Notes under the pieces: generated by a model
Told to the model about the DNA's origin: nothing
The model's input: the letters and a program-made list of their open reading frames with translations, nothing else
The model's database searches: none
Assembly (NCBI GenBank): GCA_001643675.2
Contig: LSRY02000002.1
Span: forward strand, 1,006,001-1,070,000
Direction: 5' to 3'
DNA from: Monocercomonoides exilis
Taxonomy: Eukaryota > Preaxostyla > Oxymonadida > Polymastigidae
DNA length: 64,000 bases
Shown here: positions 1 through 11,348 of the stretch, piece after piece
Layout of the letters: every line of letters starts with the position of its first letter
Position numbering within the stretch: the stretch's first letter is position 1
Position numbers and translations under genes: made by a program

Positions 1-1997
1 GCAGAGAGAGAAGAGGAAGAGGAGGAAGAAGAAGATGATGACGACGATGAAGAAGAAGAGGAAGATGATGAAACAGACATGGTTCTTAAGAGTGGCTGGT
101 GGAAGGCAGGAGATTGGGAAGACGGCAAAACAGGTGTGTTTGGAGAGGATGTGGTCAAAGAGTGGGAGCGGTGAAGTGCAGAAGACTGTGCAGCAGATGA
201 AGAAGAATAGGAAGAGGAGGAGGAGGAAGAGGAGGATGATGATGAAGATGGAATGGATGATTGAGGGGAAAGCGTTGTTGGCTGTGGAGCTGAAGGTGAT
301 GGAGATGGCTTTGAAGCGAGATTTTGTGGAGAAGAGGAAGATAAAGCAGAGGAAGAAGATGATGATGATGATGATGAATTCTGAGTAATTGATTCAGGTT
401 TAGCAGGTGCGATTGGCTTTACAACGGGAGAAGGAGGAAGCGATGATGAGGAGACGATAAGCGAATTGTTGCTGTCTTTCGTTGAAGTGGCAGGCGTCGC
501 AGACACATCCGACCACCTTTCCTCTTGTGCATTGTTTGCTCTATTTGCACTTTCATCTGCTTTTGGCGCTCCATTTTGTTGTTGCGCATCCTTCTCTGCT
601 TTGCCGTTCTGCATTTGCTGTGTTTTCTGCATTTGCTGTGTTGCTTGTGCAGGCTGCTCTGTTTGTGGACTGCTCTGACTTTCCGCTTGTGGCTTTGTTG
701 GCTTTCTCCGGATAAGCACCTCTGGCTGAATCTCTCCTTCGTCGCTTTCGTCGCCTTCCTCGTCGCGGTACCTCACCTCAGCCACTTCCTTCGCCTGCTT
801 CGCCTCGCCCGCTTTTTCCTGCGCCTGGAGCTGCTCATATCGCTCATTTGCTCTTTTTTCCTCCTCTTTGCTTTTGCTTTTGTTTTCTTCTTCTTTTTCG
901 TCTTTATCTTCGTTGTCGCTTTCGTCGTCTGAGAATATCCAGTCATCGTCCTCGCCGCCTTTTCTCGATCTTTTTGTGGACCCTTTCACAGAATTCCCTT
1001 TTGTGCTGCCTCTTCCAGTACTATTACTGTTTGACTCATCTCCTTCACCACTGACTTCGCTGTAGCGTTTTTTCCTTTCGACAAGATCAATTAAAATGCT
1101 GCTCTTTAGTGACTTGTACCGAGATTTCACAAACAGTTTATGCTTCAACAGATCCTTAGCAGTTGGACGCTCCGCTGGATTTATTTTTAAGCAATCGGCT
1201 ACAAATTCCTTCAGTTCCTTGCAAAAGAGTGGTGACGTTAGCTCTGGAGGCGGCTGATTTGGTATTAAAAATAAAACTCTCATTGGATGCACATCGGAAT
1301 GTGGCGGCTTCCCTGTTGCAAGTTCAATAGCAGTTATCCCTAATGACCATATGTCAGCCTTTGTGTCATAGCCATCAGTATTTTTTATGACTTCAGGAGC
1401 CATCCAAAAAGGCGTTCCAACAAATGTCTTTTTCTTATTCATTGTGTTTGTCAATTGCCCACTAACTCCGAAATCAGAAATTTTAACATCACCTTTTCCA
1501 GAAAGAAGTATGTTGGCTGCTTTTATATCTCTATGGATCTTTCCTTGTGAATGAAGATATTCCAAACCATGCAAAAGTTCTCTCAAAATGACAACGACAT
1601 AATTTTCTTCTAAAGGTCCAAGTTTCAAGATTTCTCCAACGGAGCCTCCTTCAAGATATTCCATTATTATCCAAAGCTTGCTTCCACTGACAAAGCTTCC
1701 ATAATAATTTGTGACATATGGACTCTTGCATTCCGAAAGTAAAGCAATCTCTCTCTGAATATCTTCAATGTCATCCTCTGCTTCTTCTAAGTCTATAACT
1801 TTAACAGCAACTATTTCATTTGTTTCTTTGTTTCTCCTACATTATTTCAAATATTTTGATCGATTTATTTGAAAAATATCAAGTAATCAAATTCTAAAAA
1901 AACAACAAGAAAAATCATACGCCTTCCACACTTTACCAAAGCTCCCTTCTCCAACAATTTCAAGAAGTTGAAAATTGTCAGTTTTTAATGAACTCAT
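1..1997 (-). CDS. Ste20/MST-type serine/threonine kinase, 3' end outside window
   Basis: The start ATG lies at 1997-1995. Exon 1 is 1921-1997, an 84-nt GT-AG intron spans 1837-1920, and exon 2 runs from 1836 off the left edge. The N-terminal kinase domain is complete: glycine loop G16-x-G18-x-x-G21, VAVK lysine at residue 38, HRDIKAAN catalytic loop at 127-134, DFG at 147-149, GTPFWMAPE ending at 174. The HRDIKAAN and GTPFWMAPE signatures and the IDLEEAEDDIEDIQ stretch match the germinal-centre kinase branch (MST3/MST4/STK25, MST1/2). A long tail follows, first charged (Lys/Glu rich), then poly-Ser and Pro/Ser rich up to position 1. Such kinases act in Hippo-like, cytoskeletal or stress signalling; the substrate cannot be read here. 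All catalytic residues are present, so the enzyme is predicted active. Confidence 0.9.
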
Positions 1998-2815
1998 TAT
2001 TTTTTGTGAAAAAGATATAAAATGGGTTTTGATCATGAAATAATGATTCTATGAGAATATCATTAATTTCACGAAAATTTTTCATTATCCATTAATCCTT
2101 GGGGGGAAAAAATTAATTTTTAAATACTTAGCAATTTGTTGAAACTCACAAACAACAGAAACTTTGTAAAAAACAAAACAAATAATTGGATTATATTCTT
2201 TTGTAGTTTAAATAGGTACATAACATGTCCCCTAAAGAAAATTTAAAACCGATCCAGGATGATTAAATAAAAATTCTTATTAAACAAATAAAAAAATTAA
2301 ATCGGAAAAGATAAGAAACAAGTCAGGTTGAGAAAGTTATTCGGCCAAACATTAGAAGAAGATTCATCCCAGACACTTCAGGAAAAAGTAAAAAAAGGAA
2401 AGAAAAAATGTTCGCGATATGAATTCAAATTAAAAAAGCCAACATTTGAAAAGAAAAACAGATTACAAAAATTTTTGTTTTCAAAAATACATACGAAAAT
2501 AACTGTCGCACCAACAATGGAAACTACATGTATATGTGACAGATATTTGAAACACCATGGAAACAGGAAAGAAAAAAATATTATTACATGGAAAAATGCA
2601 CTCGCAAAATAACAAAACAACAATTGCTTGGATCATAAAAAATAAACGAAAAAAAGGCAAAACCCTTGAAATATCGAAATTTTGCCAAATAAAAAATTAC
2701 ATTTTCCAGCCTCACTAATTGAGCCAAAATTTCATCGATTGTTGTATCAAAAAGGCCTCGCTGTTAATTATTCTGTAAATTGGAAATTCATTGAATAAGC
2801 GCTTGATAAAATACT
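1998..2815. other. AT-rich intergenic stretch
   Basis: This is the upstream side of the kinase gene and the downstream side of the cyclin-like gene. A 94-codon frame at 2328-2612 starts at TTG, is Lys-rich, and has an equally long antisense frame, so it is not called as a gene. No other feature is supported. Confidence 0.5.
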
Positions 2816-3442
2816 TTATTTCGTTGCCCATGATATTGCGCCTTCAAAGGGGCTAACTAATTTCATGAAATATTTTTTGTACTTCTTTTCATCAATGTAA
2901 CACTCATAATTTATTATTTCTAAAAATGTCCATTCTGAAGCACAAATAACATTAAACTGAATGTGTAATAGCTGGCACAATGCTTTGTTAGAATAAATAA
3001 TATTATATTCTCGAACGTATTTTATGGCAATGATGATAGAGCACAAAAGTATTGTTCCAACAGTTTTTTGTGAGATATAACCTTCTCGTAATGCCTTTTT
3101 TTCAGCTAAATCTTTTTGAATAAACTTTTTCAGAAGTATATATGACACAACCATCTCACACACAGACAAATTACTTACAGATCTCATTAATTGTAACGTA
3201 TCAATTACCACTTTGAATATCGTTTCACCCATTTCCGATAAGCGTATTTTCCTATCATTTGACGATTCTTTATCACTTTGAGTATACCCAGAAATGCAAT
3301 CAGATAGAAGATCTGACACAGATTTTGACATTTGGTTGATCTCCTTGTCGCTTATTGGGTTTTTTGAATTTTCGTTAATACGTTGATTGAAGAGATCCAT
3401 TGCATCTTTATCTTCATTTTTCGAACTTTGACTTTCATCCAT
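2816..3442 (-). CDS. Cyclin-like protein (PHO80/cyclin-box type), 208 aa
   Basis: This single-exon frame starts at ATG 3442. The N-terminal 65 residues are polar. Residues about 70-200 form an all-helical domain whose core has hydrophobic helices, then IAIKYVREYNIIYSNKALC, a spacer, and EWTFLEIINYECYIDEKKY. This matches the PHO80-like cyclin pattern (A-x-K-x-x-x-D/E, a later L-E-x-x-x-L, then a short aromatic helix). Such cyclins activate a cyclin-dependent kinase in nutrient or cell-cycle control; the partner is not in this window. A second protein of the same class lies at 32895-33584, so two members sit within 30 kb. Function is inferred from the fold pattern, because overall conservation is low. 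Confidence 0.65.
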   Translation of the reverse strand: MDESQSSKNEDKDAMDLFNQRINENSKNPISDKEINQMSKSVSDLLSDCISGYTQSDKESSNDRKIRLSEMGETIFKVVIDTLQLMRSVSNLSVCEMVVSYILLKKFIQKDLAEKKALREGYISQKTVGTILLCSIIIAIKYVREYNIIYSNKALCQLLHIQFNVICASEWTFLEIINYECYIDEKKYKKYFMKLVSPFEGAISWATK

Positions 3443-3930
3443 TCTTTTATTTGTTGAAAAAGGGATAAAATCAATTTTACATTTTCAGCTTGCACAAATT
3501 GAATAAAAAATCTTTGCACACTGTTCACAGACTTCAACTTTAACTTTTCTTCTTGGTAAATACATAGATCTATCAATTTTTTTCATAAAGAGATAAACGG
3601 TTCGGATAAAATTAATGCCCTTAATATATAATTAGATAAGATTGTTGTGTGAACAACACTTTTTTTATTCTGGTTCAAAATTTTTTCTCTAAATAATTTG
3701 TTTTATGTGCATTCAAATCAATGAAATTGAGTATTATTGGAATTGGTACAATACAGATTTAGTTGCGAAATATGAATTAACGGAGATTTTTTAAATAACA
3801 GTTTTTTTTTAATTTGAATAAAGTCAACTTTATTCTAATTAAAGGGTAAACATAAAAAATTCAACATGAGAATATATACATGTGAAAATCATATATATCA
3901 ATAATTAATGTGGGAAAGGAAAATTACAGC
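3443..3930. other. AT-rich intergenic stretch
   Basis: This segment lies between the cyclin start and the left end of the first mariner-type element. It holds homopolymer runs and short A/T repeats only. Confidence 0.5.
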
Positions 3931-4020
3931 CTGTCCGTTAAAAAAAGATGATCTTTCCATATTAACCCTTTTTTTAATAACACAAAATTCCTTTTTATTG
4001 TGCTTGGGATTTGGAAAAAA

Positions 4021-5284
4021 TGGAATTCATTCAGATTATTGATGCGAGAACGAAGTTAAAAAGAATAGAAGTTGCAAAATCCACACCCAATCTTAAGAAA
4101 TATCGGGTTAAACCTATTATTCTTCCAGTCATTCATCCCATTGAATATCAACTTCACCTATCAATTAAATAAAAGTCGTATTTGATGGAAAAAGAAAAAG
4201 AAGAAAGACAAAGAAAAATCAAAGATCTGAGAAATGGAAAAGCAAAAAAAGAAAATGAGAAGAAAAATCCCAATACTCCAGCAACATATGCTAAATGAAA
4301 AAAATTAGCAGAATTGTGCAGAATTCTTGGCTAGCAAAAAGGAAAATTTGTGTGCAAATCAATGCACATTAACTCCAGTTACAACATCTATATATTTAGC
4401 AAAGCTTCGAATCGGAATTGACATCACTTAACCACTTGGCCGAAAAGGAAAAAAAAAGGTGAATAATGAAATCTTCAACAAAATTGTGAGAGAGAAAATA
4501 AAGTCTAATCCTCTCACATCTGTAAGACAAATTGCAAAAGAATTATCCATGACTGGGTTATTATTCGGAAAAACATCTGTTCACCAAATATTATCTGAAT
4601 CCAATTTTTATCAATAAGAATTTCCTTTGTTTTCATATCAAAGAACAACAATAAAACCTTCAATATCCAAATCTGAGGAAAATAAAAAATACGAATAGAT
4701 TTTTTGTATCAGTTATTTCACCATCAAAATGATGGAGCAAAAATATTTTTATCATGGAGGAAACATCTTGGAACATCAACTGTATAAGAAGATATGGCCG
4801 AACTAAAAAGGGAGAAAAACTGCTTGAACCGCCTCCTCCAATCACTCAGTCTATTGCAGCAATAACGTCAATATCACACGATGGGATGGGCAACACTGAG
4901 CTAATTCGAGGGTCTGTCACTCATGAAATTTTCGAATCATATTTGAAAAGGTTTCTAGTGACCATTCAGGACAAAGATTCATCCGTCGTCGTGTTGGATA
5001 ATGCTTCGATACACCATGTTCATGTGGATGAAATTATTCGTGAAGCTGGGTATATTGCTTTGTACAATGTGGCATATTCACCAAATATTTAACCAGAAAG
5101 ATAATATCTTTGGAATATGGATGCAAATGGCAGAAGAAAATTTTCTAAAATGGAAAGGTGAAGATCATTTCATAACAACTCTATTGAACACTTTTAAAGA
5201 AATATTGCCTCGTGTTGTGAGAAGATCAATAATGCAAGTCGAAAACGAAGTCTGGCCTCGAGTTCTCAAAAAAATGGATAAATG
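4021..5284 (+). pseudogene. DDE transposase pseudogene (Tc1/mariner-like, DDE_3 type), copy A
   Basis: The reading frame can be followed from an ATG at 4021 but is interrupted by several stops and frameshifts (for example a TAA near 4168 and a TGA near 4296). The catalytic half is recognisable: SWNINCIRRYGR follows where the first Asp motif should be, but the expected I-D-E is I-M-E-E, so the first catalytic Asp is lost. VVLDNASIHH (around 4990-5020) carries the second Asp. The S-P-N-x-N-P-I-E motif is broken by a frameshift near 5090. The frame resumes as FGIWMQMAEENFLKW and ends at TGA 5284. Copy B (6624-10916) is a close relative. It is non-functional. Confidence 0.85.
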
Positions 5285-5660
5285 ATCATTCATTATAATT
5301 TTTTATTCATTTCGAATTGATTTTCTCGTTTTTCAATTTCACAATTTTTTTGAAGAAAGCAAAGAAGCAGATATAAATCAGTTTGTTTTTATTTTAGAGA
5401 AAAATTGTTTATGAAATGACAAAATCAAAAATAGAAAAATCACATAAAAAAATTAATTCCCTGATATGGTGGACGTTGAACATTTTCTGAAATTATAAAA
5501 AAACAAACGTAATTCCAATCAAAATCAAATTCGTCATTTTTCATTGTTCATTATCAGGAGTGAATTAAACCTTGCGAAATTTTTGCTTTCTTATTTACAT
5601 TATGAAATCAAAAAAAAAACATAGCAGAAAATTTTGACACTTCTTTATTATTTCTTTATA

Positions 5661-6086
5661 CAGTGAAGCTCGGTTATATTCACCTCGGTTGTAATCGAGA
5701 CCGCAAATAATCACATTTTTTCGTACATCAATAAATTTTGCTTTTTTTATGTGTAATTTCATTGGTTATAATCACATTAAAATCGTGAATAATCACAAAT
5801 TTTGAAAATTAATGGGTATTTTTTCTCTCTATTTTGATGTTTTTGCAAAAATGAAAGTTGTTTTTTTCCCCTTTATGATGAACAATATTTTTCATTAAAA
5901 CAATATATTTAGAAAAATCGATTCAAATGTGTGGATTTTAATTAATATTGAAAATTTTCTTTTTTTATCTTCAAAAAATTTTCAGAAAAACTTTTTAATG
6001 AAAAAGATGGTTCGGTTATTATCAAGTTCGGTTTAAATCATAAAAAATCGTGCAAAATGGATTGTGATTATAACCGAGCTTAACTG
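5661..6086. mobile_element. pogo/Tc1-type MITE, 426 bp, inside mariner copy A
   Basis: The left end is CAGTGAAGCTCGGTTATATT followed by CAC. The right end, read on the complement, is CAGTTAAGCTCGGTTATAAT followed by CAC: 23 bp with two mismatches. The bases TA flank both sides (5659-5660 and 6087-6088), the target duplication expected for the Tc1/mariner/pogo superfamily. Shorter CGGTTATAATCAC-like motifs recur inside, as subterminal repeats would. It has no coding capacity. A pogo-like transposase remnant at 12149-13400 is a possible relative of the enzyme that moved it. Confidence 0.85.
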
Positions 6087-6920
6087 TATATATTTTCAAA
6101 GAATAAACATTATATAAATTAAATCAGAAAAAGTTTGAACATATATTTTTGCAGAATCATTAACAAACAAAGATTACAACAAACAAACCCAGATCGCAGG
6201 ACTAATAAACTTTTCCAGTTGCTTCAACCATTGACGATTCATCTTTTCACCAAATTTAATAAAATTTTCAAAAATTATAAAACAGTTATGAAATCAAGCA
6301 AAATCTAACTTTTGCACGCTTTTTCACGATCAATTGTATGACAAAAAGTGAAAAATGGTAAAAAACAAGATTTTTCTTCCATTTTTCTTTCCATTTAAAA
6401 GAAGATGCTTGAAAAACATTGAAAAATAGTTACAAAGTTCATTTCATTTCTAGGAATGATCAACTTTTTTTTTAAACGGACAGATCAACTTAAATTCCGG
6501 ACAAACTGAACAATATGTTCGGAAATAAAGTTGATCTTTCCAAAAATAATGTTGATAGAACCATCAATTGTATAAAAAAATTGAAATCTTAATAACAGAT
6601 AAAAACAGTGAAAAAATATCTTCATGAGCAATATTAATTTATTGGATGTTCGAACAACACAAAAAACATTTTTGATCACTCAAAACGTCACAACTGTAGA
6701 AGAATATAGTGCCAGGCCAGTCATAATGCCCTTCATTCATCTACTGGAAGACAGTATTTATTATGTTATTCGTATGAGAGCAGAATTGAAGAAAAAAGAA
6801 ACCGAAGTACAAAAAAGCGAACAAATACAGAAAGCAAATGATTCTGAAACGCGTATCAACAAAAAACCCCACACTCCAGCTACATTGGAAAAAAGAAGAA
6901 AGCTTACGAATTTGTTTCGA

Positions 6921-6928
6921 ATTCATGG
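6921..6928. repeat. 8-bp target-site duplication, left copy
   Basis: ATTCATGG directly precedes the left terminal inverted repeat. The identical octamer follows the right terminal repeat at 9948-9955. Confidence 0.8.
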
Positions 6929-7270
6929 GGCAAAGGTGTAACTGCGTCCCTTTTGTAATTCTTGTTTTTAGACATTAGTTTTGTGATGTTTGAAATGCAA
7001 AAATTATTTAAAAACTTTTGTATGGACCGGTTTTTCGCAAAAATTTTTGTTTCTCATGAAAAAACCATTTTTAAAAATGACCCATAAATATGAGTATTTT
7101 TACAAATTTTTAATAAAATAAGATAATTATGAAATAAAAAGTGTATAAAAGGTCTTTAATTATTATATACTCTTATTATATTAATTAATTTTTGAAAAAT
7201 AAAACATTCAAAAAAAAACAAATAAATTAAAAAATTAAATATATTGATCAATCCCACAATTAAATTTTCA
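6929..7270 (+). repeat. Left terminal inverted repeat of the 3-kb element
   Basis: It begins GGCAAAGGTGTAACTGCGTC and runs to about TTAAATTTTCA. It is the reverse complement of 9605-9947. Confidence 0.9.
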
Positions 7271-7796
7271 TTATTCAAATAATAAAAAATTAGTTTCTTT
7301 CATCGTGAATTGAATTCTCGTTTGCGAACATATAACGAATCATATATATAAATATAGTTTTATAGTGTGTGAATAATAATTATCAATATATCATTCAAAT
7401 CTTTATGAATTTTGTTTATGATTTTTAATATGAAAATTTTTGTGCAGTTTGAGGATGTTTATGTTACACAATGATGATCATGAATAAAGAAGAACAAACA
7501 AATCGTGTGAAACATTCTTTTTAATTATTAACATTGTTTTATTAAAAATTTTGACAAAACTCATAAAATATCATTTATTTTCGTTTAAATATAACGAATA
7601 TTGAAGGCTAGACTATAATCAACACAGCGGCATCAGTATAAGAAGAAGAAAAGTTTATATAGATAAAAGAAACGAATTATAAAAGACACACGCAGTTAAA
7701 TTAAAGGTCAATGCCTACACTACATAAGCTGGAAAAGATATTTTTTGAATGAAACAATATTGGATTGAAGAACAATTAAAGGAAATTCCAGTTTTA

Positions 7797-8868
7797 TCTT
7801 CGAGAAGGCCGTCACCCACGGATGAATGCGATTTATGGAATTGATGGTTGTGAACACACAAATGATGCTGATCTTATTGATTTTGTTGCGATCCATCAGA
7901 GTGAAACGGTCATTGTGAGCAGTGGGAATGAATCGAACGGGAAGCAATGTTGAATTAACACATTTCCATATGATTCAATTAATCATGGGCTTGTGTATCT
8001 GACATCTAAATATGTGAGTCTATTGTATGTTGACGCAGAGAGCGTGATTGGAAGAGAAATAAATCCGAATGAGATGGGTTTTAAAGAAGGAGAAGGAATG
8101 GAGAAAAACACATCTCTGCGGATATTGGATGAGGGATGTCAATTGGGAGGAATAGCGAGTGAAAGAGGATCATCATTTTTCATCCCTGTCTTGGAAGAAG
8201 TGAAGAGCACAACACAGGCGAGTGGGGGCATGGACTTGAGCATTCGTGGGAAGCTGTTTCTTCCTCACAAATTGTCACAAGAGATAAGTATGAAAGATGG
8301 GGATGAAGAGGAGATTGTGAGAAAAGGGATTGAAGAAGAAGGGTTTGTGTCAGAGAATGAGATTCACTCAGTTGTTACACGTTCAGAATGGGGGAAAGTG
8401 AGAGAAGAGACAGAAGTGAGTGTGTGGATTGTGTTTGGAAAAGCTGATTCTCCTTTATCAACAGAGCCATTTATTGTGAAGAACAGAAGTGAAAGTCAGT
8501 CAAGAGGAAATGAAAGAATTGTTGAGGAAGGAAAAGAAGGAAAATCATATTTGTTGCTAATTGTTACAATCATGGCAGCTGTTCTATTAATTGTTTTGAT
8601 TGCGTCTGTGATATTGGCAGTCAGATGGAGAAAACAAAAGAGATGAACAAAGGAATTGGAAGAGATTGTGAATGACACAGTGAAAAAGGATCCGAAGGCA
8701 TTTGAGATGGTGACGATGGAGATGTCACTGGAGGAGCTGCTGAAGAGAGCAGAGAGAGCAGAGAGAGCAGAGAGGGAGGGAGAGAGAGAGAGAGAGGGAA
8801 AGAGATGGAATGAGGGAGGGAAAGGGAAAGGGAAGGCAATTTTGAGAAGAAGACAAAGATGTTGAGAA
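7797..8868 (+). pseudogene. Captured, truncated fragment of a beta-helix receptor gene
   Basis: From 7797 the DNA aligns with the giant receptor gene near 43130-43345 (TCTTCGAGA, GATCTTATTG, GTCATTGTGAGCAGT, TCAATTAATCATGGGCTTG in order) but contains stops. It then jumps across an internal deletion to a frame at 7993-8646 that matches the receptor at about 44310-44870: NTSLRILDEGC, SSFFIPVLEEV, ADSPLSTEPFIVKNRSE, then the membrane helix LLIVLIASVILAVRWRK. A TGA at 8644 ends the frame, but the next codons still read EEIVNDTVKKDPKAFEMVTMEMS, the receptor's juxtamembrane segment, before dissolving into GA-rich repeats. Both the extracellular beta-helix bulk and the kinase-like tail are missing. 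It is not a functional receptor as it stands, although 7993-8646 would encode a small membrane protein if expressed. Confidence 0.85.
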
Positions 8869-8960
8869 AAGAAGAAGAGGATTGAGAATATGAAGAGAGA
8901 GATAGAGACAAGCGAAGAGAAAGGGATAGAGATAGAGATAGAGAGAGAATTTGAAACTTC
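8750..8960 (+). repeat. GA-rich simple repeat
   Basis: Purine-rich AGAGAG and GGGAAA units follow the receptor fragment and include GATAGAGATAGAGA runs. The region is low complexity; a 69-codon frame across it is a by-product. Confidence 0.7.
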
Positions 8961-9604
8961 TTGAAATGGATATATTGTTCATTCTGTTATTTATTTGTTA
9001 TTTTTTAATCAAGCTATTTTTTCGTAGTTTTTTGATATTCCAAATAAGTGAATCATGGAATTAAAAGACTGGTGAATAAAATGAACACTCTTTTTTCTCA
9101 ATGAACTGATTGAGTATTTAATAAGCGATAAGGAAAAATAAATATGAAATAACTATATTTTTCCTCAATGAAATTCTTTTTAAAGGAGAAACCTTAAAAA
9201 TTCATTCGTTTATTTTTAAAAAGAAATCACAATATGAACATAAAAAAAATTATAGATAATATCAAATTGAATCGTATATCAATTAACGGAATGCTGAAAT
9301 GAACATAAAAAAGAAAAAAACAAAATATGAATAATAAAAATGAACATTTGAGAAATAGAAATATTATGCAATACTAACAAAAAAGAGGAATTAATAAATA
9401 GCATTTTCAAAACTGAATCATTTCTGAAATGAACAAGAATGATCTTTGATATTCAAAATGAAAATGCGCAGCCTGTTGTAGCGAATTCTAAAGTTAATTT
9501 TCATCCATTTGTGTGAATTATAATTAACATAAAGTGAAAGGAAGATTTGCCAGAATTTGCGCAATCTATCATGCAAAAAAGCAAAAGCAAACATCTTGAT
9601 TATG
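8961..9604. other. AT-rich interior of the 3-kb element
   Basis: No coding sequence or repeat is recognised between the GA-rich tract and the right terminal repeat. 7271-7796 at the other side is likewise AT-rich filler. Confidence 0.5.
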
Positions 9605-9947
9605 TGAAAATATAATTGTGGGATTGATCAATATATTTAATTTTTTAATTTATTTGTTTTTTTTTTGAATGTTTTATTTTTCAAAAATTAATTAATATAA
9701 TAAGAGTATATAATAATTAAAGACCTTTTATACACTTTTTATTTCATAATTATCTTATTTTATTAAAAATTTGTAAAAATACTCATATTTATGGGTCATT
9801 TTTAAAAATGGTTTTTTCATGAGAAACAAAAATTTTTGCGAAAAACCGGTCCATACAAAAGTTTTTAAATAATTTTTGCATTTCAAACATCACAAAACTA
9901 ATGTCTAAAAACAAGAATTACAAAAGGGACGCAGTTTCACTTATGCC
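9605..9947 (-). repeat. Right terminal inverted repeat of the 3-kb element
   Basis: It is the reverse complement of 6929-7270, with one A/T-run length difference and a few changes at the outer end. Confidence 0.9.
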
Positions 9948-9955
9948 ATTCATGG
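9948..9955. repeat. 8-bp target-site duplication, right copy
   Basis: ATTCATGG follows the right terminal repeat and matches 6921-6928. Confidence 0.8.
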
Positions 9956-11080
9956 TCAAGCAAAGACATAATCGTGGTCTGCCAAAGAACGCTTGCTCAC
10001 TGCAATTACAACTGCAAGATATTCATCAAAGTTGCAAGTTGGTGTGGACATCACACAACCGTTCAAAAAAGGAGGAAGGAAATGAATAGTCGATAATGAC
10101 ACTTCAAATCAGATAGAAAGAGAAATAAAGAAACTTAACCCGCATTCAACTTTGTGAAAAGTTGCACACGAAATGAAAAATGCAGGCCATTCTATTGGGA
10201 AATCTTCGGTTCATACAATTAAGACAGAAAGAAACAGTGATACACACAAGTTTCCTTTGTTTTCTTTAAAAAGAATAACTGTGTGTCTGTCAGATGATAA
10301 TTCTGAAGAAAATTAACTGCAAAGAATACACTTTGTTGAGAAGCTTATCCAAAACCAACGGGATGGAAATGATTCTTTTTTATTGACGAGATTTCTTGGA
10401 ACATTAGCTGCATCAGAAAGAACGGATAGTCGGAAAAGGAGGATAAAGTGCTTGTTCCTCCCTTTTCCTCTGTTTCAATCTATCACGACCATCACTTCAA
10501 TCTCAATGAACGGAATGGGATATCCAGAAGTTGTTCGAGGAACAATAAACCACGAACTTTTTGAAGCATATTCGAAAAGATTCTTGCTTTCCAGAAAAAC
10601 TTTTGAATCATCAGTTGTTGTCATAGACAATTCGTCATTTAATTATGAGAACACTGATAAAATAATTACAAAATTTGGACACAAAGTTCTGTTTTATTCC
10701 GCTTTCTCTACTGATCTGAATCCTATCGAAAACATTTCTGGTTTCTGGAAAGTCAAAGTTGAAGAAAACTATTTGAAATGGGAGGATGAGTGTCATTTCA
10801 TATCAACAATGCTTCAAACTTTTCAGAAAATAAAAGCATATGAAGTTAGAAAGACAATTATGCACGTGGAAAACGATGTGTGGCCTTGGGTTTTGGACAA
10901 AAAGGATTTGGAATGAACAACTCATATTCCTTGTCCAATTTCATTTCAACTAGTTTTTTCATTTTCAATATTCACTAAATAAAGAAAAGAAATCATAATA
11001 ATCATGAGCTTTTTTAGTTTTATTTTGAAGTTAAAAAGTTGATTGAATAAAAAAGGAAAATGAAAAAAATAGCTCACAAG

Positions 11081-11348
11081 TGGAATAATATTTCGCTTCA
11101 AGTATTTTCATTTAAAAATTATGCACTTTTCATTGACTATTTCATATAAATAAACACAATAAAAATTGGTTCATTTTTTGACATTCGTGAAATGTTGGAA
11201 AACTTAATGTTTTTATTTCAACGATGCTTGTTTTCGGATATGAAAATCATATTTATTTTGAAATCTAAGAAAGTTAAATAAAGTTATGAGCGAAGCAATT
11301 ATTTTGTGCTTTGTTCATAAAAAGCTTGAAATTCGGTATTTTCCCCCA
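11081..11348 (-). repeat. MITE family 1, copy 1 (reverse orientation)
   Basis: On the complement it starts TGGGGGAAAATACCGAATTT, then CAAGCTTTTTATG, and runs to GAAATATTATTCCA. Four further copies lie at 47396, 48019, 54130 and 61100, all about 270 bp. The ends form an imperfect ~35-bp inverted repeat (TGGGRVAAAATA at one end, TATTTTGTCCCA at the other). Confidence 0.85.

Larger units (their letters stand above)
3931..6483 (+). mobile_element. Decayed Tc1/mariner-type element, copy A
   Basis: The left end starts CTGTCCGTTAAAAAAAGATG at 3931. The right end (about 6454-6483) reads, on the complement, CTGTCCGTTTAAAAAAAAAG followed by TTGATC, so the ends form an imperfect ~27-bp inverted repeat. 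The transposase remnant sits between 4021 and 5284. A separate pogo-type MITE (5661-6086) has inserted downstream of it. More TIR-like sequence at 6483-6541 suggests the copies abut or are nested. No clear TA duplication was found at the outer ends. Confidence 0.65.
6929..9947. mobile_element. 3.0-kb element with ~342-bp terminal inverted repeats, carrying a receptor-gene fragment
   Basis: Left TIR 6929-7270 and right TIR 9605-9947 are reverse complements. Compared base by base, they are identical from about 6940 to 7260 apart from one A in a homopolymer, with a few mismatches at the outermost ~18 bp. The 8-bp duplication ATTCATGG flanks the element. No transposase frame is visible inside, so it is non-autonomous. 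The cargo is a broken segment of the beta-helix receptor family (about 7797-8870). TIR length and an 8-bp duplication are compatible with MULE, hAT or Merlin-type enzymes; the TIR sequence alone does not decide. The near-perfect TIRs point to a recent insertion. Confidence 0.88.
6624..10916 (+). pseudogene. DDE transposase pseudogene, copy B, split by a 3-kb insertion
   Basis: The N-terminal part (6624-6928) aligns with copy A from 4021: LLDVRTTQKTF, then the RPVIMPFIHLLE region, a Lys/Glu-rich stretch, and NKKPHTPATLEKRRKL. The rest continues at 9948, after the inserted element, and ends at TGA 10916. The first catalytic Asp is preserved (FIDEISWNIS, around 10380). A frameshift or stop follows at the GGATAG near 10427. 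VVVIDNSSFN holds the second Asp and LNPIENISGFWK the Glu. Further stops lie between 9960 and 10380. Copy A, which lacks the insertion, shows a single copy of the target (ATTCTTGG near 4322), which confirms the insertion point. Confidence 0.85.

Noticed and set aside
1-1065. Several + strand frames rich in Lys/Met or Leu/Phe
   Set aside because: They are antisense to the poly-Ser and charged tail of the minus-strand kinase.
2328-2612. 94-codon Lys-rich frame
   Set aside because: TTG start, a mirrored frame on the other strand, no domain, and no splice context; likely chance in AT-rich DNA.
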